From Rhizobium hidalgonense (GTDB taxonomy: Bacteria; Pseudomonadota; Alphaproteobacteria; Rhizobiales; Rhizobiaceae), in NCBI RefSeq assembly GCF_002914525.1, contig NZ_LODW01000067.1, positions 1-48,826 on the forward strand: a stretch of DNA of 48,826 nt. The letters are read 5' to 3'. The position numbers and the translations under genes were made by a program. The first letter of the stretch is position 1. Every line of letters begins with the position of its first letter. A model generated the notes under the pieces. That model made no database searches and was not told the DNA's origin. It was given only the letters and a program-made list of their open reading frames with translations. This document shows, in pieces, positions 24,867 to 34,444 of this stretch.

Positions 24867-26063
24867 ATGCGTGGGAGATTGCATCAGGCTCTGCGACTTT
24901 TTGTGACATTTGCCGGCATGGCAATTCTCGCCGGCTGCGAGGAGAGCGGCAACAGCTACGTTCCCCCTCCGCCGCCTGCAGTTCGGATCGCGCAGCCGAT
25001 CCAGCAGCCGGTGACGCTCTATTTCGAACTCACCGGCAATACGGCGCCACTCAATGCCGTCGATATAGAGGCGCGCGTCCAGGGCTATATCCAATCCATC
25101 GACTACCAGGACGGCATGCTGGTGAAGAAGGGCACCAAGCTTTTCGGCATCGAGCGCGACACCTACCAGGCGCAACTGGATCAGGCCAAGGCATCGCTCG
25201 CCTCGCAGCAGGCCTCACAGGTCGGCGCAAAGCAGGAATATGACCGGCAGGTCAATTTGTCGAAACAACAGGTCACCACCCAGACCGCGGTCGACAGCGC
25301 CAAGGCAACGCTCGACGAGGCGAATGCCGCCATTCTGAACGCCCAGGCCAATGTCGAACTCGCGACGATCAACCTCGGCTATACCGAGGTGCTTGCTCCC
25401 TTCGACGGCATCGTCACGGATCACCTCGTCGATATCGGCACGCTGGTCGGCGTGTCCGGCCCCACCAAACTCGCCAGCATCGTCCAGACCGATCCGCTTT
25501 ACGCCTATTTCAACGTCAGCGAAACGCAGGTGCTGATGATCAAGCAGACCCTGGCAAAGCAGGGACATACTTTCAGGCAGACGGACCTTCCGAACATACC
25601 TGCGAAGATCGGCCTGCAGACGGAGGAAGGTTACCCGCACAAGGGACATCTCGACTACGTATCGCCTCAGCTCGATGCCTCCACCGGCACGCTTCAGGTG
25701 CGCGCCCTGTTCGACAACAAGGATCATGCCATGCTGCCCGGCCTTTTCGTACGGGTTCGGGTGCCGGTCGGCCACAACGACAAGGCCCTGCTGGTGCGCG
25801 ACGATACAATCGGAACGAACCAGCTGGGCAGCTACGTGCTCGCTCTCGGCAAGGATGACGTCATCGAACAGAAGCGGGTGAAGACGGGCCAGCGTGAAGG
25901 TCAGCTCCGCGTCATCGAGTCCGGTCTCGATCCGGCCGACTGGATCGTTGTCCAAGGTGTTCAGCAAGCCGTTCCCGGCAGCAAGGTCACGCCTGAGAAG
26001 ATCGAAATGAACCCGACGGCCAATGCCGCCGGCGATGCCAAGACCAAAACCACAACGCAATGA
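24867..26063 (+). CDS. RND efflux periplasmic adaptor (membrane fusion) lipoprotein
   Basis: 398 aa. The lipobox LAGC puts the lipidated Cys at residue 24. The order of parts is typical of AcrA/MexA-type adaptors: a barrel-sandwich lipoyl half (VDIEARVQGYIQSIDYQDG), an alpha-hairpin with Gln/Ala-rich coiled coil (about 95-165), the second lipoyl half (YTEVLAPFDGIVTDHLV), a beta-barrel and a membrane-proximal domain. It links the inner-membrane pump encoded 41 bp downstream to an outer-membrane channel, which is not encoded nearby. Confidence 0.94.
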   Translation: MRGRLHQALRLFVTFAGMAILAGCEESGNSYVPPPPPAVRIAQPIQQPVTLYFELTGNTAPLNAVDIEARVQGYIQSIDYQDGMLVKKGTKLFGIERDTYQAQLDQAKASLASQQASQVGAKQEYDRQVNLSKQQVTTQTAVDSAKATLDEANAAILNAQANVELATINLGYTEVLAPFDGIVTDHLVDIGTLVGVSGPTKLASIVQTDPLYAYFNVSETQVLMIKQTLAKQGHTFRQTDLPNIPAKIGLQTEEGYPHKGHLDYVSPQLDASTGTLQVRALFDNKDHAMLPGLFVRVRVPVGHNDKALLVRDDTIGTNQLGSYVLALGKDDVIEQKRVKTGQREGQLRVIESGLDPADWIVVQGVQQAVPGSKVTPEKIEMNPTANAAGDAKTKTTTQ

Positions 26064-26104
26064 ATTCGCCACCACGCTTCATCTGAACGTCTGAGGACAA
26101 CAGC

Positions 26105-29100
26105 ATGATCTCGCGTTTCTTCATCGAGCGGCCGGTACTCGCCAACGTCCTGGCATTGGTCTTCGTGCTCGTCGGCGCGGTCGCCCTGTTCCAGCTGCCT
26201 GTAGCGCAATATCCGAATGTCGTCCCGCCGACGGTGCAGGTGACGACGCGCTTCCCCGGCGCCAGCGCACAGACCCTCATCGACACCGTGGCCCTGCCGA
26301 TCGAGCAGCAGGTCAACGGCGTGCAGGACATGCTCTACATGCAGTCGACCAGCGCCAGCGACGGCACGTATGCGCTGACCGTAACCTTTGCCATCGGCAC
26401 GGATCCGGATCAGGCCCAGGTTCTGGTGCAGAACCGCGTCGCCATAGCAATGTCGTCGCTTCCCGAAGCGGTGCAGCTTCAAGGCGTGACAACCCAGAAG
26501 AAATCGACGGCGATCCTCGGTTTCGTCACGCTGACCTCGCCCGACAGCCGTTATGACAGCCTGTTTCTCTCGAACTACGCCGTCATCAACCTGCAGAACG
26601 AGCTTGCCCGCCTGCCCGGCGTCGGCAACGTGACGGTGTTCGGTGCCGGCCAATATGCCATGCGGATCTGGATGGATCCGAACCTGCTGCAGGCGCGCGG
26701 CCTGACGCCGCAGGATGTCGTCAATGTCGTGCAGCTGCAGAGCCAGGAGGTCACCGCCGGCCAGATCGGCATTCCGCCGGTGCCGAGAGGCCAGGTCTTC
26801 CAATACACGCTGAATGTCAACGGCCGGCTGAACGAGGCCACCGACTACGAGAACATCGTCGTCAAGGTCGAAAGCGGACAGGGCGGCCGCATCACCCGCG
26901 TCCGCGATATCGGCCGCGTCGAGCTCGGCGCCCAGACCTACAGCCAATCCTTCACGCAAAACGGCCACCCGGCCGCCGGCATCGGCATTTTCCAGCTGCC
27001 GGAGGCGAACGCCATTGCCGTGGCGCAGGCGGTGAATACGAAGATGGCGGAGCTCTCGAAGAGTTTTCCGCCGGGCCTCGAATATCATCTGCCGTTCGAC
27101 ACGACGAAATTCGTCAAGGCCTCCATCGACGAGGTCTACGTCACCCTGATCGAAGCGGGCGTGCTCGTTCTCATCGTCATTCTGGTTTTCCTGCAGGATT
27201 GGCGGGCGATGCTCGTGCCGGCGACCACCGTTCCCGTCACCATCATTGGCGCCTTCGCGGCCATGGCGGCACTGGGCTTCACGGTCAACCTGTCGACGCT
27301 GTTTGCCATCGTTCTCGCCATCGGCATCGTCGTCGATGATGCCATCGTCATCGTTGAAGGCGTCGCCCGGCACATCGAGGCCGGCATGCCCGGCCGAAAG
27401 GCGGCCGAGAAGGCGATGGAGGAACTGCTCGGCCCGGTCATCGGCATCACGCTGGTGCTGATGGCCGTTTTCATTCCGGCCGCCTTCCTGCCCGGCCTGA
27501 CCGGCCAGCTCTATCGGCAGTTCGCGCTCGTCATCGCCGCCACCGCGCTGATCAGCGCCGTCAATGCCGTGACGCTGAAGCCGACGCAATGCGCCCTCTG
27601 GCTGCGAGCCCCGGTGCCGCCCGAGAAACGCAACATCTTCTACCGCGGCTTCAACAGAGGCTATGATTGGGGCGAACGCCACTATGCCGGGTTGATCGGA
27701 TCGATGACCCGCCACAGCGGCATGATGGCGATCGCCGCACTTGCGCTGATCGGCATCGCCATCTGGGGGCTGTCGCGACTGCCGACCGCATTCCTGCCTA
27801 TCGAGGATCAGGGTTATGCGCTGATCAGCGCTCAGTTGCCCGACGGCGCCTCGAAGGAGCGGACCGATGCCGTGATGGAAGAGGTCGGCAAAATCGCCGA
27901 AGCCGCGCCCGGAGTCGATCAGGTGCTGACAATCAGCGGCCTTTCCGTTCTCGACAACAATGCCAGCTTGCAGAATGCCGGCGTCGCCTATGTCATTCTC
28001 AAGGATTGGGACGAGCGCGGCAAACAGAAGGGACAGGACCTGCTGTCAATCTATCAGCATCTGAACGACGCGCTGCAGCATGTGCTAACCGCAAAAACGC
28101 TGGTGGTCGTGCCGCCTCCGATCCAGGGCATCGGCAATGCCAACGGCTTTACCATGCAGGTCGAGCTCCGCAACGGCGTCTCCGACTATCCGCTGCTACA
28201 ATCGCTTGCCGATACGATCGTCAAGAATGGCAATGCCCAGTCATCGCTGCAAAGGCTGAGTACGCCGTTTCGCTCGAACGTGCCGCAGCTTGCGGTCTCC
28301 GTCGATCGCATCAAGGCGGAGACGCTGGGAATTACGGTGGGGCAGGTTTTCTCCGCCCTCTCCGGCTATGTCGGATCGAGCTATGTCACACAATTCAACA
28401 AATTCGGCCGCACCTTCCAGGTCTATGCGCAAGCCGCATCCGATTTCCGTGTCAGCCCAGATGACATCCGCAATCTGAAGGTCAAGGCCGGCGACGGGAC
28501 GATGGTGCCGCTCGGCACCGTCGTCGATGTCACCACGACGCAAGGCCCTTCGCTGATCAGCCTCTACAATCTCTATCCCACCGCCACCATCGTCGGCGGA
28601 CCGGCCGCCGGTTTCAGTTCCGGCCAGTCGCTCGAGGTCATGGAGCAGATCGCCGATCATACATTGCCGGCGGGAACCGGCTTCGAATGGACGGCCCTCT
28701 CCTATCAGGAGAAGGCCGTCGGCGGGCAGATCTACTTCGTCTTCGCGCTCGCCATGCTGCTCGTCTATTTCGTGCTCGCCGGCCAATATGAAAGCTGGAT
28801 CCTGCCGCTGGCGGTCATTTTTGCTGTGCCGCTCGCCCTGCTCGGCACGGTGGCGGCACTCACGGCAGCAGGTGTGGCCAACAATCTCTATACGCAGATC
28901 GGCCTCATCCTGCTGATTGCGCTGGCAGCCAAGAACGCTATCCTCATCGTCGAATATGCGAGGGAAAAACGGGCGGAAGGCATGGAAATCCTGGAGGCGG
29001 CCGTGGAGGCCGCCCGCCTGCGCTTCCGGCCGATCCTGATGACGTCCTTCGCCTTCATTCTCGGCGTCCTGCCGCTTGTGCTGGCGACGGGCGCCGGCGC

Positions 29101-29287
29101 ATCGGCCCGCAAATCGATCGGCATATCGGTCTTCAGCGGCATGATCGCCTCGACCTGCCTCGCCATCCTCTTCGTTCCCTCCTTCTACGTGCTGCTGCAG
29201 CGCCTCGAGGAACACTGGAAGCGGCGCGGCGCGACCGCGAACAAGCCCGCAAGTATGGCGGAGGCCGAGGTATCGAAAGTCGGGTAG
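26105..29287 (+). CDS. RND multidrug efflux transporter, AcrB/HAE1 family
   Basis: 1060 aa, normal for AcrB-type pumps, with 12 predicted membrane helices and two large periplasmic loops. Seen: the family start MISRFFIERPVLANVLA, the TM4 proton-relay aspartates in VVDDAIVIVEG, and the TM10 Lys in AAKNAILIVEYA. It exports hydrophobic drugs, bile-like compounds or plant-derived phenolics, driven by protons; the actual substrates are not visible in the sequence. It forms a two-gene operon with the adaptor. No outer-membrane factor or TetR-type regulator is adjacent. Confidence 0.95.
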   Translation: MISRFFIERPVLANVLALVFVLVGAVALFQLPVAQYPNVVPPTVQVTTRFPGASAQTLIDTVALPIEQQVNGVQDMLYMQSTSASDGTYALTVTFAIGTDPDQAQVLVQNRVAIAMSSLPEAVQLQGVTTQKKSTAILGFVTLTSPDSRYDSLFLSNYAVINLQNELARLPGVGNVTVFGAGQYAMRIWMDPNLLQARGLTPQDVVNVVQLQSQEVTAGQIGIPPVPRGQVFQYTLNVNGRLNEATDYENIVVKVESGQGGRITRVRDIGRVELGAQTYSQSFTQNGHPAAGIGIFQLPEANAIAVAQAVNTKMAELSKSFPPGLEYHLPFDTTKFVKASIDEVYVTLIEAGVLVLIVILVFLQDWRAMLVPATTVPVTIIGAFAAMAALGFTVNLSTLFAIVLAIGIVVDDAIVIVEGVARHIEAGMPGRKAAEKAMEELLGPVIGITLVLMAVFIPAAFLPGLTGQLYRQFALVIAATALISAVNAVTLKPTQCALWLRAPVPPEKRNIFYRGFNRGYDWGERHYAGLIGSMTRHSGMMAIAALALIGIAIWGLSRLPTAFLPIEDQGYALISAQLPDGASKERTDAVMEEVGKIAEAAPGVDQVLTISGLSVLDNNASLQNAGVAYVILKDWDERGKQKGQDLLSIYQHLNDALQHVLTAKTLVVVPPPIQGIGNANGFTMQVELRNGVSDYPLLQSLADTIVKNGNAQSSLQRLSTPFRSNVPQLAVSVDRIKAETLGITVGQVFSALSGYVGSSYVTQFNKFGRTFQVYAQAASDFRVSPDDIRNLKVKAGDGTMVPLGTVVDVTTTQGPSLISLYNLYPTATIVGGPAAGFSSGQSLEVMEQIADHTLPAGTGFEWTALSYQEKAVGGQIYFVFALAMLLVYFVLAGQYESWILPLAVIFAVPLALLGTVAALTAAGVANNLYTQIGLILLIALAAKNAILIVEYAREKRAEGMEILEAAVEAARLRFRPILMTSFAFILGVLPLVLATGAGASARKSIGISVFSGMIASTCLAILFVPSFYVLLQRLEEHWKRRGATANKPASMAEAEVSKVG

Positions 29288-29301
29288 GCCGATCGCAGCA
29301 C

Positions 29302-29631
29302 TTACTGTACGATCACCTGCACATAGACGTTGCCGCTCTTGGCGTAATAAAGGCCGCCGCACCGATAATAATAGCCGCCATAATAGGGACCGTAGAGACA
29401 CCCTGACGGGAGCACGGCAATTGTCGTCGCCGTCCGCGTGACGACCCGTCGCGTCGTCCTGCGGGCAACGCCCGCATAAGAAAGCGGCGTCAACGGCCTG
29501 CCGATGACGGCGCCCGCCGGCGTGGCAAACCCGATCGACAGCGGCATTGAACCTTGGCCCTCGACGCGAAAGTCGGTGAATGTCAGAACACCGGCCAGGC
29601 CGAGAGCGAACAGCAGTTTGTTGGAGGTCAT
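29302..29631 (-). CDS. Small exported Tyr/Gly-rich protein of unknown function
   Basis: 109 aa. The N-terminus (MTSNKLLFALGLAGVLTFTD) looks like a signal peptide. The C-terminal part has the Tyr-rich segment YGPYYGGYYYRCGGLYYAKSG, with two Cys nearby that could pair. I do not recognise a named family. Its ATG overlaps the stop of the upstream DUF2092 gene (ATGA), so the two are translationally coupled and probably share a role in the envelope. Confidence 0.75.
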   Translation of the reverse strand: MTSNKLLFALGLAGVLTFTDFRVEGQGSMPLSIGFATPAGAVIGRPLTPLSYAGVARRTTRRVVTRTATTIAVLPSGCLYGPYYGGYYYRCGGLYYAKSGNVYVQVIVQ

Positions 29632-30416
29632 TTTGGTTCTCCCGCATCGGCAGCCGCCGGAAGCTCATCGAGCGATTGCAGCTCGCTGAGATCGACTGTC
29701 TTCGCACTGCCAGGAATCTCGATGTTGTAGGAAACGGCCGCGACATCTGCGCCACTCTTGAAATCGCCGATCTCAAGCGTGTATTGCGGCGCCTGGACGA
29801 CATGTTTGCTGGTGATGACGTATCGGCGCGGTATGGGTTGCGCGCCGGCTTGTATCCAGATCTGCCAGTCGATCTCGGGCGTCCGGAAAGCCAGATAGTC
29901 GCATTCGACGCCATCCACGAAAGCACTGGAAATGTGTTTGGCCTCGGTCACATCGGACATCAGCGTGTCATAGACGTTGGAGGACAGCAGATCGGCGCCG
30001 GGAGCCTCAACGCCGGCGGTCATCAGCCTGTCGATCAGCTCGTCGAGCGAACCCTTGCCATCGACCTTGGCATAGGCGTCGAGGTTCTTGCCGTGCACCG
30101 TCAGCGACGACCCGTCGAAACTCACATCGAGGTCGGCAAAGCCGCCGGTCCTGGTGACGCGCAGCTTGTCCGGCCGCGTCAGGTTGGCCGTCCCCGAGCT
30201 GACGAATTGGAGTTTCTCGAAGGCGGGCGTCACCGCTTCGAGCGATGATTGGTAGGTGAAGGATATCGTCTTCTGCGCCGACAGAAAATCGGACATCGTC
30301 TTTAGAAGCGCTTTCGCATCATCCGCCCATGCGCTGGTCGGCGGCGCGAGGCTGGCGGCAAGCGAAGCATAGAGGAGGATCCGCTTCAATCGCGGGAAAG
30401 AGAAAGTCGATGACAT
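29628..30416 (-). CDS. DUF2092-type periplasmic protein
   Basis: 262 aa. A Sec signal peptide (RLKRILLYASLAASLAPPTSAWA) is followed by a domain with LLKTMSDFLSAQKTISFTYQSS and CDYLAFRTPEIDWQIWIQ, which resembles DUF2092 and the LolA/LolB-like beta-barrel fold of lipoprotein carriers. The function is unknown. ATG 30416 follows GAAAGG and gives the best signal peptide; in-frame ATGs at 30443 and 30452 exist. It is coupled to the small Tyr-rich protein gene downstream. Confidence 0.82.
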   Translation of the reverse strand: MSSTFSFPRLKRILLYASLAASLAPPTSAWADDAKALLKTMSDFLSAQKTISFTYQSSLEAVTPAFEKLQFVSSGTANLTRPDKLRVTRTGGFADLDVSFDGSSLTVHGKNLDAYAKVDGKGSLDELIDRLMTAGVEAPGADLLSSNVYDTLMSDVTEAKHISSAFVDGVECDYLAFRTPEIDWQIWIQAGAQPIPRRYVITSKHVVQAPQYTLEIGDFKSGADVAAVSYNIEIPGSAKTVDLSELQSLDELPAAADAGEPK

Positions 30417-30619
30417 GGCAATGCCTTTCGTTGGTGTCGTCATTGATTTCATCGAATTGCAGATGGCGGCTGCCGGACCCGCCGCAGCCGGACATGAAAA
30501 TTAAGGGATGCAATGCATGCAGGCGGGCAAACGCCGCTTGCATGCCTTTGAGTGATCGCGGGTACCGAATTCTCGCTGGGGCGCGACGACCTCTTTCTGA
30601 GAGAAGTTTCGAACGGGCG

Positions 30620-31408
30620 CTACAATCCCGAGGTCAGCACCCGATGGCAGGCTGGTGATACGCGCTGCAGATTGTCGCGCAGACAGGCAATGCCCCGGCC
30701 TCCCCCTAATGGCACCATCCGGCACAAGGCCCGGAAGTCCGCTCCGCAGGTTTCCCGCAGGATCATCACTTCCTCACGTGGGGAGAAGGCCGGCATCATC
30801 GCCTGAGGGGCCGGCGTGATCGCACCGGTGGCCGCCGCACCGCCGGTCGCAGCTCCGCTGGGTGCCCCCAATGCCGCAACGGCTTGCTGACATGGCGCCG
30901 ATAAAGCAGCATTATGCTGTTGCAGACAGCTGAGCGCCGCCGCACCTCCCGGCGAGACACCCGAACATTGCGCCATGAAATCCCGCTGGCAGGCCGATTT
31001 GACCGCATTGCGCTGCGCCTGGGTCGGCTGCTGCGCCGGTGTGCCGGTCGCAGGCGCCGGAGTAGAGGCCGCGGTATTTGCAGGTGCAGCCGGCGTTGGC
31101 TGCGCGGATGTCGATTTCGGTTTGACGTTCACCGCCGAAACCGCTTTCTGGCAGCCTGCCGAAAGCGTAGCGCTGTGCTGCTGCAGACAGGTGAGCGCCT
31201 CGATACCTCCCGGTGTCACCCCGGAGCATTTCGCGATAAAATCGGAGCGGCACTCTGCCCTGATGGCATCGCGCTGCTCTTCGGTCGGCGCTTGCGCAGA
31301 TGCAACCCCAGCGAAGAAGAGCACCGCACAGAACGCGGGCAAGCCGGAGATTACCAGTAGAAGACGACGCCTCCGATATCGAGACGTCAGTAGAGAAGAT
31401 TTTCGCAT
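30620..31408 (-). CDS. Exported protein with three cysteine-rich repeats
   Basis: 262 aa. A signal peptide (about 1-38, ending VASAQA) is followed by three repeats of about 45 residues. Each has C-x-x-D-F-x-x-x-C near its start, then CL and a final C (CRSDFIAKC, CQRDFMAQC and CGADFRALC). The third follows a Pro/Ala-rich linker. The pattern resembles the cysteine-rich repeat found in the animal Golgi protein GLG1 and in rhizobial exported proteins. The role is unknown; disulfides in the periplasm are likely. Confidence 0.82.
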   Translation of the reverse strand: MRKSSLLTSRYRRRRLLLVISGLPAFCAVLFFAGVASAQAPTEEQRDAIRAECRSDFIAKCSGVTPGGIEALTCLQQHSATLSAGCQKAVSAVNVKPKSTSAQPTPAAPANTAASTPAPATGTPAQQPTQAQRNAVKSACQRDFMAQCSGVSPGGAAALSCLQQHNAALSAPCQQAVAALGAPSGAATGGAAATGAITPAPQAMMPAFSPREEVMILRETCGADFRALCRMVPLGGGRGIACLRDNLQRVSPACHRVLTSGL

Positions 31409-31620
31409 GACTCCCCCCTATAAATCTCTGATCTACTTCATGAAATCGAACTGCCCTCTGAATAAGATAATAGGCGCCGCCGTGTAGACGGACGTTGCTT
31501 ACCGCTATGGAAATATAAAAAGCACGCTGATCTACGTATATTAGAATATTATCTCTTTAGCAACTATCCAGTCGTCGCTCGCAGATCGGTCGCAACATCG
31601 TTCTGTCGCCCAGAAACGCC

Positions 31621-31643
31621 AAAAGCCCCTTCCGGGGCTTTTT
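31621..31643. terminator. Bidirectional terminator-like hairpin left of the nuo cluster
   Basis: AAAAGCCCC (31621-31629), loop TTCC, GGGGCTTTT (31634-31642) form a 9-bp stem with a T-run on both strands. No gene reads into it from either side: the flanking genes point away. It is an orphan terminator, possibly left from a rearrangement. The gap 31409-31921 otherwise holds the repeat at 31651 and the nuoJ promoter region. Confidence 0.75.
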
Positions 31644-31650
31644 GGGATAG

Positions 31651-31726
31651 GGAAAGGAATGTTGGTTTCGCGTTCAGGATTTGGGAGTTTTCTGTCCCGC
31701 TGGGTCGGCTTTGCCTCCGGTACGGC
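31651..31726. repeat. Left copy of the direct repeat flanking the nuo cluster
   Basis: It contains GGAGTTTTCTGTCCCGC (31684-31700) and GTCGGCTTTGCC (31704-31715) in the same order and spacing as at 48647-48678, with weaker similarity on both sides (GTTGG..TTCG..GATTT and CGG..CGGGCCC-like). The two copies are about 16.96 kb apart and in the same orientation. Confidence 0.75.
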
Positions 31727-31921
31727 CCTATCGAAAGCGCGCGCTTTCGCAAGCGACCTTCGCCACATCCGGACCGACCCGAACCTACTCGGTCGATGAC
31801 AATAATCTTGTGAAAAATCGAATATTAGGGCACAATTTATGAACGCAATGGAAGTTGCGGCGCAGTCTCAAATCCGGCCGTCTCGCGCCGGGCGACAGTT
31901 CGCGTCGGAAGGTCGGCGTCG

Positions 31922-32418
<497 letters not shown>

Positions 32419-32422
<4 letters not shown>

Positions 32423-32724
32423 TGGTTCCGCTCTGGTGGTATATTGTACTCGGCGTGGTCCTGTTCGTGATCGGAGCGGCGGGCGTGCTGCTCAGGCGCA
32501 ATATTCTCGTTGTACTGATGTCGCTGGAACTGCTGCTCAACTCGGTCAACGTCAATTTCATCGCTTTCGGGCGCTACCACGCCGATTTCCGCGGGCAGAT
32601 CTTCGCGATCTTCGTCATCGCAATCACCGCGGCGGAGGTTGCCGTCGCCCTCGGTATCCTGGTCGCCCTCGTGAGGAACAAATCCACCCTCAAGGTCGAC
32701 GACGTGACGGTGATGAAAGGATAG
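32419..32724 (+). CDS. nuoK: NADH-quinone oxidoreductase subunit K
   Basis: 101 aa, three membrane helices, the normal size for NuoK. The conserved membrane Glu residues are present in MSLELLLNSVNVNF and AITAAEVAVALGI, which belong to the proton path linking the quinone site to the antiporter subunits. The ATG overlaps the nuoJ stop; the next gene starts 6 bp after its stop. Confidence 0.95.
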
Positions 32725-32729
32725 CGGCT

Positions 32730-34193
32730 TTGGACCCGGTTGTATCGATCCGGCCGTTGCTTGCCATCGCTGTCGCCGGTCTGGCCGCCCTTGCCGTTCT
32801 CCTTTTGAATAACCGCGAGAGATTTCGCGATCTGGTCTCACCATTGGCCGCGATCGCCATGTTCGCGATTGTCGTGTCGATGGCGCCCACGGTGCTGGCG
32901 GGCGGCACGGTCGAATTGCGCCTGTTCGAGATTCTGCCGGGGATTGACTTTGCTTTCCGGGTCGATGCGCTCGGCATGGTGTTTGCCACCGTCTCGTCGC
33001 TGCTGTGGATCGTGGCGGCGATCTATTCCATCGGCTACATGCGGCATTTGAACGAGCATGCGCAGACCCGGTTCTTCGCCTGCTTCGCCAGCAGTATTGC
33101 GGCCGCCGCCGGAGGCGCCTTCGCCGCCAATCTGTTTACGCTGGTGATCTTCTACGAAGTGCTCAGCCTCGTTACCTATCCGCTCGTCTACCACCACGAA
33201 GACGAGGAGGGATGGAGGGGCAGCCGCAAGTACCTCGTCTATCTGATGGGCGCCTCGAAAAGCGCGTTGCTCGCAGCACTGGCGCTGACCTACGATATTG
33301 CGGGATCGCTCGACTTTGTCGCGGGGGGGCTGTTGGCGGGCCGCGATGCCTCGGCGGCGCTGCTGACGGTCGTCTATTTCTGTTATCTTTTCGGCTTCGC
33401 CAAGGCCGCTGTGATGCCGATGCACGCCTGGCTGCCCGCCGCGATGGTGGCGCCGACACCGGTCAGCGCGCTTTTGCATGCAGTGGCAGTGGTCAAGATG
33501 GGCGTGTTCTGCGTGCTGCGGGTGGTGTTCCATGTCTTCGGCACGGGGCTGGTGGGCGGGCTGGGCCTCGGCATCGCCACGGCCTATCTGGCTTCGTTCA
33601 CGATCCTGATGGCGTCGGTTTACGCCCTGACGCGGGACGACCTGAAGGCCAGGCTCGCCTATTCGACGGTCAGCCAGCTCTCCTACATCGTGCTGGGCGC
33701 GGTTCTGTTATCGCCCGTCGCGATGGTCGGCGGGATCATCCACATCGCGGCACACGCATTCTCCAAGATCACGCTCTTTTTCTGCGCCGGGTCGATCTAT
33801 TGCGCGTCCGGCAAACGGAACATCAGCGACATGGCCGGTATCGGCCGCAGGCTGCCCTGGACGATGGGGGCATTTTTCGTCGCTTCGCTCAGCATGATTG
33901 GCGTGCCGCCAACCGCGGGCTTCGTCAGCAAGTGGTTTCTGGCTAAGGGCGCCGTGGCGGCGGGAGAGACAGCGTTCCTGGTCGTCATCCTGGTGAGCTC
34001 GATCCTGAACGCCGCCTATTTCCTGCCGATCAGCTATACCGCCTTCTTCCAGGCTGAGAGGCAGGAGAGCCGGACGACGGTCCGTGAAATTCCGCTGGTG
34101 ACGATTCCGCTGGTCGCAACGGCAATCCTGTCGGTGCTGATGGGCATTTTCCCGGGCTATTTTCTTACCCTGGCAGACGGAGTGATCCGATGA
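32730..34193 (+). CDS. Antiporter-like proton-pumping subunit (MrpD/NuoL-like), extra pump of complex I
   Basis: 487 aa with about 14 membrane helices. It belongs to the proton-pumping family of NuoL/M/N and MrpD: key Glu in FYEVLSLVTYPLV, Lys in FGFAKAAVMPMHAWLPAAM, then PTPVSALLHAVAVVKMGVF, and the ARLAYSTVSQLSYIVLG signature. It lacks the C-terminal lateral helix of a true NuoL. The TTG at 32730 has AAAGGA 8 bases upstream. With NuoL, NuoM and NuoN also encoded, this is a fourth pump-type subunit. An alternative is that it replaces an absent Mrp partner. Confidence 0.85.
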   Translation: MDPVVSIRPLLAIAVAGLAALAVLLLNNRERFRDLVSPLAAIAMFAIVVSMAPTVLAGGTVELRLFEILPGIDFAFRVDALGMVFATVSSLLWIVAAIYSIGYMRHLNEHAQTRFFACFASSIAAAAGGAFAANLFTLVIFYEVLSLVTYPLVYHHEDEEGWRGSRKYLVYLMGASKSALLAALALTYDIAGSLDFVAGGLLAGRDASAALLTVVYFCYLFGFAKAAVMPMHAWLPAAMVAPTPVSALLHAVAVVKMGVFCVLRVVFHVFGTGLVGGLGLGIATAYLASFTILMASVYALTRDDLKARLAYSTVSQLSYIVLGAVLLSPVAMVGGIIHIAAHAFSKITLFFCAGSIYCASGKRNISDMAGIGRRLPWTMGAFFVASLSMIGVPPTAGFVSKWFLAKGAVAAGETAFLVVILVSSILNAAYFLPISYTAFFQAERQESRTTVREIPLVTIPLVATAILSVLMGIFPGYFLTLADGVIR

Positions 34194-34444
34194 TCAAGCA
34201 TGTCGTCGACTTCTTTGGTGACGAACAATATGCGAGGCCGCGCCGCCGACTGTTCTACCTCGTGCTCGTCCTGATCGTCGTCGCCGACGTTCTGGTCTTC
34301 CGCGAACACGCCGAATATCTGTGGGACAGCCTGCCGGGCTGGTCCGCCGTCTACGGCTTCGTCTCCTGCGTCCTGCTTATCTTCGTTTCCAAGTTTCTCG
34401 GCCATCGGGTCGGGCTAATGCGGCGCGAGGACTATTATGACTGA
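34190..34444 (+). CDS. Small two-helix membrane protein in the nuo cluster, unnamed
   Basis: 84 aa. Two hydrophobic helices (about 22-38, LFYLVLVLIVVADVLVF, and about 54-70, GFVSCVLLIFVSKFLG) separated by a short loop; the N-terminus is polar and Arg-rich and the C-terminus ends EDYYD. Its ATG overlaps the preceding stop and its own end overlaps the next gene by 8 bp, so it is embedded between two pump genes. I do not recognise a family. It is probably an accessory subunit of the modified membrane arm. Confidence 0.82.
   Translation: MIKHVVDFFGDEQYARPRRRLFYLVLVLIVVADVLVFREHAEYLWDSLPGWSAVYGFVSCVLLIFVSKFLGHRVGLMRREDYYD

Noticed and set aside
25961..27715. 584-codon minus-strand frame opposite the RND pump
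   Set aside because: It is a shadow frame; the plus strand carries a full AcrB-type protein.
31500..31560. FNR/FixK-like anaerobic box near the nuo cluster (TGATCTACGTATATTA)
   Set aside because: The right half-site does not match ATCAA and the site is about 370 bp from nuoJ beyond a terminator.
31541..31768. Minus-strand frames across the left repeat that partly match the right repeat in translation
   Set aside because: The similarity is at DNA level and the right copy has a stop in the matching frame, so this is better explained as a repeat than as a gene.
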